The notes below the pieces were generated by a model. That model worked only from the letters and a program-made list of their open reading frames with translations. It searched no databases and was not told the DNA's origin. A stretch of 64,000 nucleotides of DNA from Peterkaempfera sp044755465. GTDB taxonomy: Bacteria; Actinomycetota; Actinomycetes; Streptomycetales; Streptomycetaceae. A program made the translations under genes and the position numbers. The stretch spans positions 62,001-126,000 of the forward strand of contig NZ_JBIVRB010000007.1 in the NCBI RefSeq assembly GCF_044755465.1. The letters are read 5' to 3'. Positions 34,101-41,920 of this stretch are shown one piece after another (position 1 is the stretch's first letter; the number at the start of each line of letters is the position of its first letter).

Positions 34101-35239
34101 ACCCGTCCGTGCCGGCCCGCGCGGTGGTGCAGGTGCGGCGGGCCGACGGTGACTGGGTCCGGCTGGGCGAGCTGCGGCCGGGCTACACCGAGCTGCCCGC
34201 CGGCGGCCGGGACGCGGACGCGATCCGGCTGACCTGGGCGGGCGGCGCCACGGCGCCGGTCGTCAACGAGATCGTCCCCTGGTACGCGGACACCCCGGTC
34301 GCCCGGCTGGAGGTCTCCCCCGCGACGCTGGACGTGGTCGCGGGCGAGGACCGGCCGGCCACGGTCGACGCCGTCCTGGAGGCGACCCGGGCGGGGGCGG
34401 CGGCCGGCCGGCTGGCCGTGCACGTGCCCAAGGAGGCCAAGGGGCTGAGGGTCTCCGCGCCCGGCGACCTGACGGTGCCCCGGGGCGGCCGGCTCGCCGC
34501 GCCGCTGCGGGTCTCGGCCGCCGCCGACACCCCGACCGGGGAGTATCGGGTGCCGGTCTCCTTCACCTCCGGCGGCCGTACGGTGCAGCAGGAGCTGGAC
34601 GTCCGGGTGGTCCCGCCGACCTCCGGCCCCGACCTGGCGCTCGGCGCCGTCGCCGGCTCCTCGGGTGACAGCGGCAGCAGCCACCCGGCGAGCGCGGTCA
34701 CCGACGGTGACCCGGACACCCGCTGGTCCTCCTCGGGCGGCGACGACTCCTGGGTGCAGCTGGAGCTGCCGCAGCCGGCCCGGCTGGGCCAGGTGGTGCT
34801 GCACTGGCAGAGCGACGCCGTGCTGAGCTGGCAGAACGCCTATGCGGTCGCCTACCGGATCGAGACCTCGGCCGACGGTGTCATCTGGACCACGGCGGCG
34901 GCGGTGGCGGACGGGCACGGCGGCACCGAGACGGTCCGCTTCGACGCCCCCGGGGCCCGCTATCTGCGCGTCCAGGGGGTGCTGGCGGCCAACCGGTTCG
35001 GCTACTCGCTCTCCCGGATCGAGGCGTACGCGGTCACCGGGTCCCAGACCCCGACCACGCCGCCCGTCCCGGTGACCACCCCGCCGGTGGCCACGCCCCC
35101 GGTCGACCCCGTCGGCCCGGCGGACCCGCCGGTCGTCCCGCCGGCCGACCCCACCGACTCGCCGTTCGCCTCCCCTCCCGCGGCGCCCCCCGCGCCGGAG
35201 GGCTCCGAGCCGCCGGTGGAGGACGGCCCGCTGCCGTAG
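31136..35239 (+). CDS. GH84-like beta-N-acetylglucosaminidase-domain multimodular protein
   Basis: A 1367-aa secreted-looking protein. Residues 1-83 are basic/helical and unusual, then a hydrophobic export segment (about 88-117, ending AQPAAA). An N-terminal GH84 helper domain (about 150-310) precedes the catalytic barrel (about 320-620) starting RGTVEGFYGQPWT. Three beta-sandwich carbohydrate-binding (F5/8 type C/CBM32-like) regions follow at about 790-920, 930-1050 and 1165-1300, with a NEW3-like domain between the last two and a Pro-rich tail. The catalytic strand reads LQFQDVSYDEWHCD, so the first Asp of the family's Asp-Asp pair appears as Gln. GTG at 31136 follows a strong GAGGAGG. Confidence 0.88.
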   Translation: MQSRLSVPAVAGAELRRRMERSAALREALQHPAALAARRTTARTARRVAPLAADRLIADFKGTEPLLERVRRERAEGAARPPQRQSGRRAALRATAALSAAAVVGGLVVGAQPAAANPGGATGAGTAVTADEHSGTRSTVAVPAVFPRPQDQRAAGRAVTVPRRAAVVATPAADRSALDAVAEVLRGAGATEVSVVRQPPVPTAGSLTVLVGGLAEGADGQTDRLLRQLAVAAGRPDTEAPSPAGLPAGGYVLSAGQLPAPGGGSYGAVVLAGVDAEGTFDAAQTLRQLVTAVPAGQGQSAAAGRGLPGVSVRDWPSTAVRGTVEGFYGQPWTAEQRLSELDFLGRTKQNSYLYAPGDDPYRQSQWREPYPEGQQAQLRALADRAARNHVVLGYALAPGQSLCYSSEQDAAALVAKLESLWKLGFRSFQLQFQDVSYDEWHCDGDRSTYGTGPQAAARAQGELVGKVLDRFAARHAGQGLAPLSVLPTEYHQDGATPYREALAKALPGAVQVVWTGVGVVPAKISADQLRDTEAVLAHRLVTMDNYPVNDWSEDRLYLGPYTGREAGVATGSAALLVNAMEQPVASRIALFTAADYAWNPAGYQPQDSWRGALRALAGDTDTAAGGALQTLAGNSSSSPLSEEESGYLQPLLHRFWAALEPTVAPSGGAAADEQRLKQAAAALSSAFGAMEQAPQALRSVADGALAAEAGPWLDQLARYGRAGRSAVAMLLAQRAGDGAGAWQARLTLRGVMAEIGHGSATIGDGVLDPFLKRVLKTADSWSGVSGSGARATTTMGPEPGHGAALMTDGDPGTFFWSDAPPQRDDSVGVDLGSDQPIGRIEVRMGARDAAPVGADTAEAVDDGYLRHAVLEYSTGSGGWHRVTEVGDQRTVSAALPAGTVARYVRLRATETQETTVSVREFTVTAPGTERPTVSAGPPAAAGSSAEAAVDGDPDTAFRAAPAPADGTDQQLTVDLGALRPLDRVSVLTDPSVPARAVVQVRRADGDWVRLGELRPGYTELPAGGRDADAIRLTWAGGATAPVVNEIVPWYADTPVARLEVSPATLDVVAGEDRPATVDAVLEATRAGAAAGRLAVHVPKEAKGLRVSAPGDLTVPRGGRLAAPLRVSAAADTPTGEYRVPVSFTSGGRTVQQELDVRVVPPTSGPDLALGAVAGSSGDSGSSHPASAVTDGDPDTRWSSSGGDDSWVQLELPQPARLGQVVLHWQSDAVLSWQNAYAVAYRIETSADGVIWTTAAAVADGHGGTETVRFDAPGARYLRVQGVLAANRFGYSLSRIEAYAVTGSQTPTTPPVPVTTPPVATPPVDPVGPADPPVVPPADPTDSPFASPPAAPPAPEGSEPPVEDGPLP

Positions 35240-35348
35240 CGGCGCCGGACATGCGGCGGGCCGGCGGCGCGTCCTTCGCGGAGGCGCCGCCGGCCCATGA
35301 GGCATGCCGTGCCGGTGCTCGTACCGGCCGAGCGACCCGGCAGCGGGG

Positions 35349-35984
35349 TCAGGCGGAGAGCTGCTGTGCGGGCTGTCCGCGGCGGTCGTGGAGGGTCCGC
35401 CCCTGGGGGGAGCGGTCGAGGGGGACGGGCGGCTGGCCGTGGTGCCCGATGTGGTCGGTGTGGTCCGACTCTCCGAGCTGCTCCCGGCCGCCGTACGGTT
35501 CCAGATAGGGACGCCACCTCGGGTCCCGGTGCCCGGTGCCGATGATGCGCCAGGCGAGCCCCGTGGGTGGCGCGGGTGGTCGCTTCATCCGCCAGCCGAG
35601 TTCGGAGAGGTGGCGGTCGCTTTTGACGTGGTTGCAGTGGCGGCAGGCGGCGACCACGTTGTCCCAGCGGTGCTGGCCGCCGCGGCTGCGCGGCACGACG
35701 TGGTCGACGCTGGTGGCCGCGGCGCCGCAGTAGACGCAGCGGCCGTTGTCGCGGGCGAACAGCGCCCGCCGGGTGAGCGGCACGGGGCCGCGAAAGGGGA
35801 CTCGCACGAAGCGGGTCAGACGGACGACTGACGGCGCCGTGACGACGCTGGTGGCGCTGTGCATGGTGATCCCGGAGTCCTCCAGGCTGACCGCCTTGTT
35901 GTTGAGGACCAGGATGAGTGCGCGGCGCATCGATACGACGCCGAGTGGCTCGTACGACGCGTTGAGGACGAGGACATGCGGCAC
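35349..35984 (-). CDS. HNH endonuclease
   Basis: A 211-aa protein of the conserved actinobacterial HNH family starting PHVLVLNASYEPLGVVS. The nuclease core is CVYCGAAATSVDHVVPRSRGG, then WDNVVAACRHCNHVKSDR, giving two CxxC zinc ligands, the catalytic His in DHVVP and the HNH-type Asn. The C-terminus is a His/Gln/Pro-rich tail. GTG at 35984 follows AAGGAGG at 5-nt spacing. Such stand-alone HNH proteins have no established role. I see no restriction or mobile context here. Confidence 0.9.
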   Translation of the reverse strand: MPHVLVLNASYEPLGVVSMRRALILVLNNKAVSLEDSGITMHSATSVVTAPSVVRLTRFVRVPFRGPVPLTRRALFARDNGRCVYCGAAATSVDHVVPRSRGGQHRWDNVVAACRHCNHVKSDRHLSELGWRMKRPPAPPTGLAWRIIGTGHRDPRWRPYLEPYGGREQLGESDHTDHIGHHGQPPVPLDRSPQGRTLHDRRGQPAQQLSA

Positions 35985-36345
35985 GGATGCCTCCTTGTAC
36001 GCCTACGGCGCGTGGCTCGCGCCGGGACGAGCGGGTGGTCGCGTATCGCTACGCGATCTCCCCTCAGTGTCGCCGTATGCCTCCACACGGCGCCACCAAT
36101 CCCGTGTAACGGACCGGGTGTGTGTTCTCCCACAACGGATATGCCCAGCGCGGCGCCTTGATTCACTTCACCCGGTCGCCCAGTGCCACCGGCCGGTGGC
36201 GCACTGTCCCCGCCACCGGGGGCGCGCGGGGTACCGGCCCGGCGTACGGGCGGCGGCCGAGCGCCCCGGTGGGGGGACGGGGAGCGGAATCGGTACGCCG
36301 GTAGGGTGATGCGTTGTACCACCCCCGAACCGAAGGGTTCTCGCC
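35985..36345. other. 361-bp divergent intergenic region with promoter elements
   Basis: It lies between the HNH and MscS genes. It contains a CGCGTA-TCGC-TACGCG inverted repeat (36040-36055) near the HNH start and a TAGGGT -10-like hexamer (36302-36307) before the MscS gene. No ORF is convincing. Confidence 0.5.
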
Positions 36346-37533
36346 GTGACCTGGTCCGGTACCACCGGCCTCCTCGCTGCGGGCGCCGGCCCGTCGCCGT
36401 CCCCCTCCCCCGGCGCCACCCCCGGCGGCGGCCTGCTCGGCAACACCCCGACCAGCCTCACCGAGGTCCAGCAGAGCGCCAACCAGGCGGCCAGCTGGGT
36501 GGACCAGAACTGGCAGGACTGGGTCGCGGGCGGGGTCCGGATCGTCTTCGTGGTGCTGCTGGCCCTGGTGCTGCGGGCGGTGCTGCGCAAGCTGATCACC
36601 CAGCTGATCAGCCGGATGACCCGGTCCACCGAGGAGTCCGCCGCGATCACCGGGCGGCTGGGCGGGCTGCTGGTCAACGCCGAGCGGCGGCGGCAGCGCT
36701 CGGAGGCCATCGGGTCGGTGCTGCGCAGCGTGTCGTCGTTTGTGATCCTGGGCACCGCCGCGCTGATGGTGCTCTCCGCGCTGGGGGTCAATCTGGCGCC
36801 GCTGCTGGCCAGCGCCGGGGTGGCCGGGGTGGCGATCGGCTTCGGCGCCCGCAACCTGGTCACCGACTTCCTCTCCGGCGTCTTCATGATCCTGGAGGAC
36901 CAGTACGGCGTCGGCGACGAGATCGACGCGGGGGTGGCCAGCGGCACGGTGCTGGAGGTGGGGCTGCGGGTGACCAAGCTGCGCGGCGCGGACGGCGAGA
37001 TCTGGTACGTCCGCAACGGCGAGGTCAAGCGGATCGCCAACATGAGCCAGGGCTGGTCCACCGCCACGCTGGATGTGCAGGTCGGCTACCGGGAGGACCT
37101 GGACCGGGTGCAGACGGTCATCCTGGCGACGGCGGAGGACCTGGCCAAGTCCGCGCCCTGGGACGAGCTGCTCTGGGAGCCGGCCCAGGTGCTCGGCGTG
37201 GAGTCGGTGGCGGCCGACTCGGTGGTGCTGCGGGTGGCGGCCCGCACCATGCCGGGGAAGGCGGGGAGCTACACCCGGACGCTGCGGGCCCGGCTGAAGA
37301 CGGCCTTCGACGAGGCCGGGATCACGCTCCAGCACCAGTCCGGGCCGGCGTCCGACGGTCCTGCGGCGCCCGCTGCGGCGCCGGGGGCCGAGGCGGCGCC
37401 GCCGTCGGCGCTGGCCGACCCGGACTCCCCGCAGTCGCTGGCGGCGCGGCCGCTGGACACCGCCGCGCCGGTGGCGCCGCAGCCGCGCAGCGGCTCGGGG
37501 TCGGGCGCGGGCCGCGACCTCGGCAAGGGCTGA
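36346..37533 (+). CDS. MscS-family small-conductance mechanosensitive channel
   Basis: A 395-aa membrane protein that opens under membrane tension in hypo-osmotic shock. After a Pro/Ser/Thr-rich N-terminus, TM helices lie at about 63-85 (VRIVFVVLLALVLRAVL), 128-148 (VILGTAALMVLSALG) and the pore helix TM3 at about 155-185 (LLASAGVAGVAIGFGARNLVTDFLSG). The MscS beta domain follows (DQYGVGDEIDA ... WYVRNGEVKRIAN). Residues 330-395 are a low-complexity Pro/Ala tail. GTG at 36346 has an AAGGG site upstream. Monocistronic, followed by two hairpins. Confidence 0.94.
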   Translation: MTWSGTTGLLAAGAGPSPSPSPGATPGGGLLGNTPTSLTEVQQSANQAASWVDQNWQDWVAGGVRIVFVVLLALVLRAVLRKLITQLISRMTRSTEESAAITGRLGGLLVNAERRRQRSEAIGSVLRSVSSFVILGTAALMVLSALGVNLAPLLASAGVAGVAIGFGARNLVTDFLSGVFMILEDQYGVGDEIDAGVASGTVLEVGLRVTKLRGADGEIWYVRNGEVKRIANMSQGWSTATLDVQVGYREDLDRVQTVILATAEDLAKSAPWDELLWEPAQVLGVESVAADSVVLRVAARTMPGKAGSYTRTLRARLKTAFDEAGITLQHQSGPASDGPAAPAAAPGAEAAPPSALADPDSPQSLAARPLDTAAPVAPQPRSGSGSGAGRDLGKG

Positions 37534-37549
37534 CCGCCCCGGGACGTGG

Positions 37550-37585
37550 GACGGCCCCGGCGCCCGTGAGGGTGCCGGGGCCGTC
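37550..37585 (+). terminator. Terminator after MscS gene
   Basis: A perfect 12-bp stem (GACGGCCCCGGC / GCCGGGGCCGTC) with a 12-nt loop, 17 nt after the stop. A second, 12-bp palindromic hairpin (GGTGCCGGCCGG with CCCC loop) follows at 37618-37645. Confidence 0.85.
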
Positions 37586-37617
37586 TGCTGTCCACCCCAC
37601 CCGGGCGGAGAGGCTGC

Positions 37618-37645
37618 GGTGCCGGCCGGCCCCCCGGCCGGCACC
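37618..37645. terminator. Second hairpin, palindromic with CCCC loop
   Basis: Arms GGTGCCGGCCGG and CCGGCCGGCACC enclose CCCC. It is close behind the first MscS terminator and may be a back-up or bidirectional terminator. Confidence 0.6.
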
Positions 37646-38157
37646 GCGCCGGTCGCCGGCGGGCCTGGAGCAGGCCCCGCCGCGACCGGCCGGAGTGCGG
37701 GCGGGCGGCGACAGCCGTATCCACCCCTTTCCCGGGTTCCGCCGCGCCGGTTCCCGGATATACGGTCTGCCGTTATTTCACGCCATCGCCGGGCAGGCCG
37801 GAAACTGCCCGGTGATACACGCAATCGGGCGCCTCCAAGGGCATTCCCGTACGACCGTCCGCACCCCTCGCACCGCTGCGGACTGCTCCGTGTGCGGCAC
37901 GACTGAGATCCTTCACTGATGGCCATCGCCCGTCAAACCGGCCTTCCGGTCCATATGTTCAATCCTGAAGAATCCATGACGTTGGGTAGTGGCGAATGCG
38001 TTCGCAAATGGCCGCTCCCCGCTATTTTCGCCGCCCGTCGCGCGTACACCGTGACGGAGTGTCAGTGCGTGTGACTCGCAGCACACTTTTACCGAGCGTT
38101 GCCATCCGGTCACTCGTCCACCCGGTAACGCTTCGGCATCCACCCCGCCGACGGCCA
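37646..38157. other. Non-coding spacer upstream of the csn operon
   Basis: About 510 bp without a supportable gene. It is less GC-rich than its surroundings from about 37740 on and has a small CCGGGCA/TGCCCGG hairpin (37789-37812). Short open frames here lack ribosome sites and codon bias. It may be a regulatory or degenerate region. Confidence 0.5.
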
Positions 38158-38187
38158 TTGACACCGCCGACGGGGCGGTCCTACCTT
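38158..38187 (+). promoter_or_regulatory. csn operon promoter
   Basis: TTGACA (38158-38163), 18-bp spacer, TACCTT (38182-38187). The spacer contains an ACCGCC-gacgg-GGCGGT inverted repeat (38163-38179 with the -35 edge). The predicted start is near 38194, just before the operator. Confidence 0.75.
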
Positions 38188-38198
38188 CCTGCCACCGA

Positions 38199-38213
38199 TA
38201 GGAAAGTTTCCTA
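38199..38213. promoter_or_regulatory. CsnR operator (TAGGAAA-G-TTTCCTA)
   Basis: A perfect 15-bp palindrome immediately after the predicted transcription start and 32 bp before the ROK gene. From memory, this is the box bound by CsnR upstream of chitosanase genes and of csnR itself in Streptomyces. Its place implies autoregulation of the whole six-gene operon. Confidence 0.85.
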
Positions 38214-38244
38214 ACAGTTCAGCGTCCAGCCCAGGAGGTGGCGA

Positions 38245-39447
38245 GTGACCGGCACCGGCGGCAACCCCGCATCGGCCACCCCGATCGCCGGCACCCCCAG
38301 CCTGCTGCGCGCCATCAACGACCGCGCCGCACTGCACCTGCTGCTGGAGCGCGGCCCCCTCTCCCGGACGCAGATCGGCACCCTCACCGGTCTGTCCAAG
38401 CCCACCGCCTCCCAGTTGCTGGCCCGGTTGGAGGCCGCCGGGCTGGTGGTGCCGGTCGGTACCACCGCCGGCGGTCCGGGCCCCAACGCCCAGCTGTACG
38501 AGCTGAACCGGACCGCCGCCCATGTCGCCGGGCTGGACGTCACCCCGGCCCGGATCAGGGTCGCCGTGGCGGACATCACCGGCCGGGTGGTCGGGGAGCA
38601 CCGGCTGCCCACCCCGGGGCGCCAGGCCGCGGCGGGCACCGTCGCCCGGGTGACCGCCGCAGTGGACGAGGCGGTCCGCAAGGCCGGGCTGGAGCGCGGG
38701 CAGCTGGCGCAGACCGTGATCGGCGCGCCGGGGGCCATCGACCCACTCACCGGCCGGCTGCGGTACGCGCCGCACCTGACCGGGTGGCACTCCCCCCGGC
38801 TGCTGGCCGACCTGGCGGCGGAGCTCGGCTGCCCGGTGGCCTTCGAGAACGACGTCAATCTGGCCGCCGTCGCGGAGCAGGCGCTGGGCGAGGCCCGGGG
38901 CTGCGAGGACTTCGTGCTGCTGTGGGCGGCCGAGGGCATCGGAGCCGCGATCGTGATCGCCGGCCGGCTGCACCGGGGCTTCACCGGCGGGGCGGGGGAG
39001 GTCGGCTACATGCCGCTGCCCGGCGCACCGCTGATCCGCAACGTCCGCCGGGAGAACTCCGGCGGCTTCCAGGAACTGGCCGGGGCACCGGCCGTGGTGG
39101 CGCTGGCCCGGGAGCACGGGATCAGTGCCCGCAGCGCCGAGGAGGCCGTCACCCGGGCGCTGACCGCGCCGACGGGCGACGCCGTCCTCACCGAGCTGGC
39201 GCACCGGCTCGCCACCGGGCTGGCCGCGATCGTCGCGGTGATCGACCCGGAGCTGGTGGTGCTCTCCGGCGATGTGCCCCGGGCCGGCGGCGAACGGCTG
39301 CGCGCCCTCGTACAGGAGGAGCTGACCGGGCTGGCCGTACCCCGGCCACGGCTGCGGGTGAGCGCCCTCGAAGGATCACCGGTCGTCCATGGCGCGCTGC
39401 AGAGCGCGCTGGCCACCGCCCGCGAGGCGGCCTTCACCACCCACTGA
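38245..39447 (+). CDS. csnR: ROK-family repressor CsnR
   Basis: A 400-aa regulator. Winged helix-turn-helix at about 20-80 (LLLERGPLSRTQIGTLTGLSKPTASQLLARLEAAGL), then an ROK sugar-kinase-like domain. ROK motifs include VIGAPGAIDPLTGRL, FENDVNLAAVAEQALG and the phosphate-loop-like GAGEVGYMPL; the zinc-binding Cys cluster of many ROK proteins is not evident. The gene order ROK, lipoprotein, two permeases, GH4, kinase is that of the S. coelicolor csnR-K operon, which represses chitosan-oligosaccharide uptake. GTG at 38245 follows a perfect AGGAGG. Confidence 0.9.
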   Translation: MTGTGGNPASATPIAGTPSLLRAINDRAALHLLLERGPLSRTQIGTLTGLSKPTASQLLARLEAAGLVVPVGTTAGGPGPNAQLYELNRTAAHVAGLDVTPARIRVAVADITGRVVGEHRLPTPGRQAAAGTVARVTAAVDEAVRKAGLERGQLAQTVIGAPGAIDPLTGRLRYAPHLTGWHSPRLLADLAAELGCPVAFENDVNLAAVAEQALGEARGCEDFVLLWAAEGIGAAIVIAGRLHRGFTGGAGEVGYMPLPGAPLIRNVRRENSGGFQELAGAPAVVALAREHGISARSAEEAVTRALTAPTGDAVLTELAHRLATGLAAIVAVIDPELVVLSGDVPRAGGERLRALVQEELTGLAVPRPRLRVSALEGSPVVHGALQSALATAREAAFTTH

Positions 39448-39491
39448 CCCGGCAACCCCGCCGACCCGGCAACCCCGCCGACCCGGCAGCC
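39447..39491. repeat. 17-bp tandem repeat after csnR
   Basis: acccggcaaccccgccg is present twice exactly (39447-39463, 39464-39480) plus a partial third copy. It begins at the last base of the csnR stop codon. The following CAGC-rich run (about 39492-39520) continues the low complexity. Confidence 0.85.
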
Positions 39492-39595
39492 CAGCGATCC
39501 AGCAGCTCAGCAGCTCAGCAGTCCACGGTTCTTCTTCCCCTTCCCTCACGCGGCCGGGCACCGTCGCCCGCCACGCCCTCCAGGAGGACACCCCC

Positions 39596-40942
39596 GTGAC
39601 CACGACCACGCGCCGAGCGCGCAGAACCGCCGCCGCCCTCGCCTGCACCGCCTCGCTGGCCCTGCTCGCCGGGGCGTGCACCGGGAGCAGCGAGGGCAGC
39701 GCGAACGACGACGCCTCCAAGGACGTCACCCTCACCTTCTGGCACGGCTGGAGCCAGGCGAACGAGGTGAAGGCGATCAACGACAACATCGCCGCCTTCG
39801 AGAAGGCCCACCCCAACATCCACGTCAATGTGGTCAAGAACGTCACCGACGACAAGATCAACCAGGCGCTGCGGGCCGGCGGCTCCGACGCCCCCGACGT
39901 GGTGTCCTCCTTCACCACCGACAACGTCGGCAAGTTCTGCTCCTCCGGCGTCTGGTCGGACCTGGGGCCGTTCCTCGCCAAGTCCGGGATCGACGTCGCC
40001 AAGACCTTCCCGGCCGCGATGGCCCAGTACACCCAGTTCAACGGCACCCGCTGCGCACTGCCGCTGCTGGCCGACGCCTACGGGCTGTACTACAACAAGG
40101 ACGCCTTCAAGGCGGCCGGCATCACCGCCCCGCCGAAGACGCTCTCCGAGTTCGCCGAGGACGCCAAGAAGCTGACCAAGACCTCCGGCGACGGCTACAG
40201 CCGACTGGGCTTCATGCCGGACTTCCACGGCTACGAGTCCACCCCGACCCACTTCCTGGGCCAGTGGGGCGCCACCTACTTCGACTCCGCCGGCAAGTCC
40301 AACCTGGCGAACGACCCCAAGGTCACCGCCATGTTCCAGTGGCAGCAGAAGCTGGTGTCCGACCTCGGCGGCTTCAAGAAGCTGGAGAAGTACCGGAGCG
40401 GCTTCGGTGAGGAGTTCTCGGAGAAGAACCCGTTCGAGACCGGCCAGGTCGCGATGGCGATCGACGGCGAGTGGCGGATCGCCAACCTCCAGGCCGACGG
40501 TGTGAAGTTCGACTGGGGCACCGCGCCCTTCCCGGTGCCGGACGACCTGGCGAGCAGCTACGGCCGCGGCTACCAGACCGGCACCATCATCGGCATCGCC
40601 CACACCAGCACCAAGCAGAACGCCGCCTGGGAGCTGGTGAAGTACCTGACCACCGACACCGACGCGGTGGTGGGCTTCGCCAACGCCATCCACAACGTGC
40701 CCAGCACCTTCGCGGCGCTGCGGTCGCCCAAGGTCGACTCCGACCCGAACTTCAGGACCTTCCTGGACATCGCCGGCAACGCCGACTCCAGCACCACCCC
40801 GGCGAGCATCAACGGCGGCGCCTACCAGGTGAGCCTGCAGAACTTCGGCTACGCCTACGAAGCCGGCAAGGTCTCCGACCTGAAGGCGGGCCTGGCCGGC
40901 GTCGACAAGGAGATCGACGCCGCCATCGACCAGGCCAAGTGA
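39596..40942 (+). CDS. csnE: Glucosamine-oligosaccharide ABC transporter binding lipoprotein CsnE
   Basis: A 448-aa extracellular solute-binding protein. Signal peptide (TTTTRRARRTAAALACTASLALLAGAC) with a lipobox-like AGAC ending at about Cys26, then the family-1 binding domain starting VTLTFWHGWSQANEVKAINDN. By synteny with csnR-K it binds chitosan-derived glucosamine oligomers; the binding residues cannot be judged by eye. GTG at 39596 follows AGGAGG with 8-nt spacing. The stop overlaps the next frame (GTGA). Confidence 0.9.
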   Translation: MTTTTRRARRTAAALACTASLALLAGACTGSSEGSANDDASKDVTLTFWHGWSQANEVKAINDNIAAFEKAHPNIHVNVVKNVTDDKINQALRAGGSDAPDVVSSFTTDNVGKFCSSGVWSDLGPFLAKSGIDVAKTFPAAMAQYTQFNGTRCALPLLADAYGLYYNKDAFKAAGITAPPKTLSEFAEDAKKLTKTSGDGYSRLGFMPDFHGYESTPTHFLGQWGATYFDSAGKSNLANDPKVTAMFQWQQKLVSDLGGFKKLEKYRSGFGEEFSEKNPFETGQVAMAIDGEWRIANLQADGVKFDWGTAPFPVPDDLASSYGRGYQTGTIIGIAHTSTKQNAAWELVKYLTTDTDAVVGFANAIHNVPSTFAALRSPKVDSDPNFRTFLDIAGNADSSTTPASINGGAYQVSLQNFGYAYEAGKVSDLKAGLAGVDKEIDAAIDQAK

Positions 40943-40947
40943 CCGCG

Positions 40948-41904
40948 ATGGCGACCCCGCTCCCCGTCCCGGCGGCGCTGCGCAGCAAGCGCCGCCGGGA
41001 GGCGGCCCGCACCCTGGCCTTCCTCTCGCCATGGCTGATCGGCTTCGGCGTCTTCTTCGCCTATCCGCTGATCTCCACCGCCTACTTCTCCTTCATGCAC
41101 TATGACGGCTTCGCCGCGCCGACCTTCAGCGGGCTGAAGAACTGGCGGTATGTGCTCCAGGACTACCCGTACTTCTGGCAGGGCGTCCGCAACACCCTCT
41201 GGCTGGTCGTGGTCATGGTGACGCTGCGGGTGCTGTTCGGGCTGGGCATCGGGCTGCTGATCACGAAGATCAAGACCGGCGCGGGCTTCTTCCGCACCGC
41301 GTTCTACCTGCCGTACCTGGCACCGCCGGTGGCCGCAACCATCGGCTTCGCCTTCCTGTTCAACCCCGGCACCGGGCCGGTCAACCATCTGCTGGGCAGT
41401 CTCGGGCTGCCGCAGCCGGGCTGGTTCACCGACCCGACCTGGTCCAAGCCCACCCTGACCCTGCTCGCCATGTGGGGCATCGGCGATCTGATGGTCATCT
41501 TCATGGCCGCTCTGCTGGACGTCCCCAAGGAGCAGTACGAGGCGGCCGAGCTGGACGGCGCCGGGCCCTGGCAGCGCTTCCGGTTCGTCACCTACCCGAA
41601 CATCTCCCCCATCGTGATGTTCGCCGTGGTCACCGGGGTCATCCAGACGCTCCAGTACTACACGCAGGCCATCGTCGCCGGGAAGGTCGCCAGCGGCATC
41701 GTCGGCAACTCCGGGCAGCAGTTCGAACCCGGCTACCCGGCGGGCTCCACCTGGACCCTGCCGCAGATGGTCTACAACCTCGGCTTCCAGCGCTTCGACT
41801 ACGGCTCAGCGAGCGTGGTGGCGCTGCTGCTGTTCGCCGTCGCCATGGCCTTCACCGCGCTGCTGCTGCGCCGCCGCTCCGGCCTCATCGGCCCCGAGGA
41901 CTGA
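40948..41904 (+). CDS. csnF: ABC transporter permease CsnF
   Basis: A 318-aa inner-membrane permease with six helices (first: FLSPWLIGFGVFFAYPLISTAYFS). The EAA loop is YEAAELDGAGPWQRFRFVTYPNI. ATG at 40948 fits the usual start of homologues; an in-frame GTG at 40939 overlaps the csnE stop and would add three residues with translational coupling. It pairs with CsnG. No ATPase gene is present, so MsiK or another shared ATPase is likely needed. Confidence 0.9.
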   Translation: MATPLPVPAALRSKRRREAARTLAFLSPWLIGFGVFFAYPLISTAYFSFMHYDGFAAPTFSGLKNWRYVLQDYPYFWQGVRNTLWLVVVMVTLRVLFGLGIGLLITKIKTGAGFFRTAFYLPYLAPPVAATIGFAFLFNPGTGPVNHLLGSLGLPQPGWFTDPTWSKPTLTLLAMWGIGDLMVIFMAALLDVPKEQYEAAELDGAGPWQRFRFVTYPNISPIVMFAVVTGVIQTLQYYTQAIVAGKVASGIVGNSGQQFEPGYPAGSTWTLPQMVYNLGFQRFDYGSASVVALLLFAVAMAFTALLLRRRSGLIGPED

Positions 41905-41920
41905 GAAGGGCCGCGATCAG

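Noticed and set aside
31895..35305. 1136-aa minus-strand open frame opposite the GH84-like gene
   Set aside because: Shadow of a real gene; no motifs, and Arg/Gly/His-rich composition.
37913..38164. 83-aa minus-strand frame in the csn upstream spacer
   Set aside because: It would overlap the csn promoter, has no ribosome site or family resemblance, and its third-position GC is not raised.
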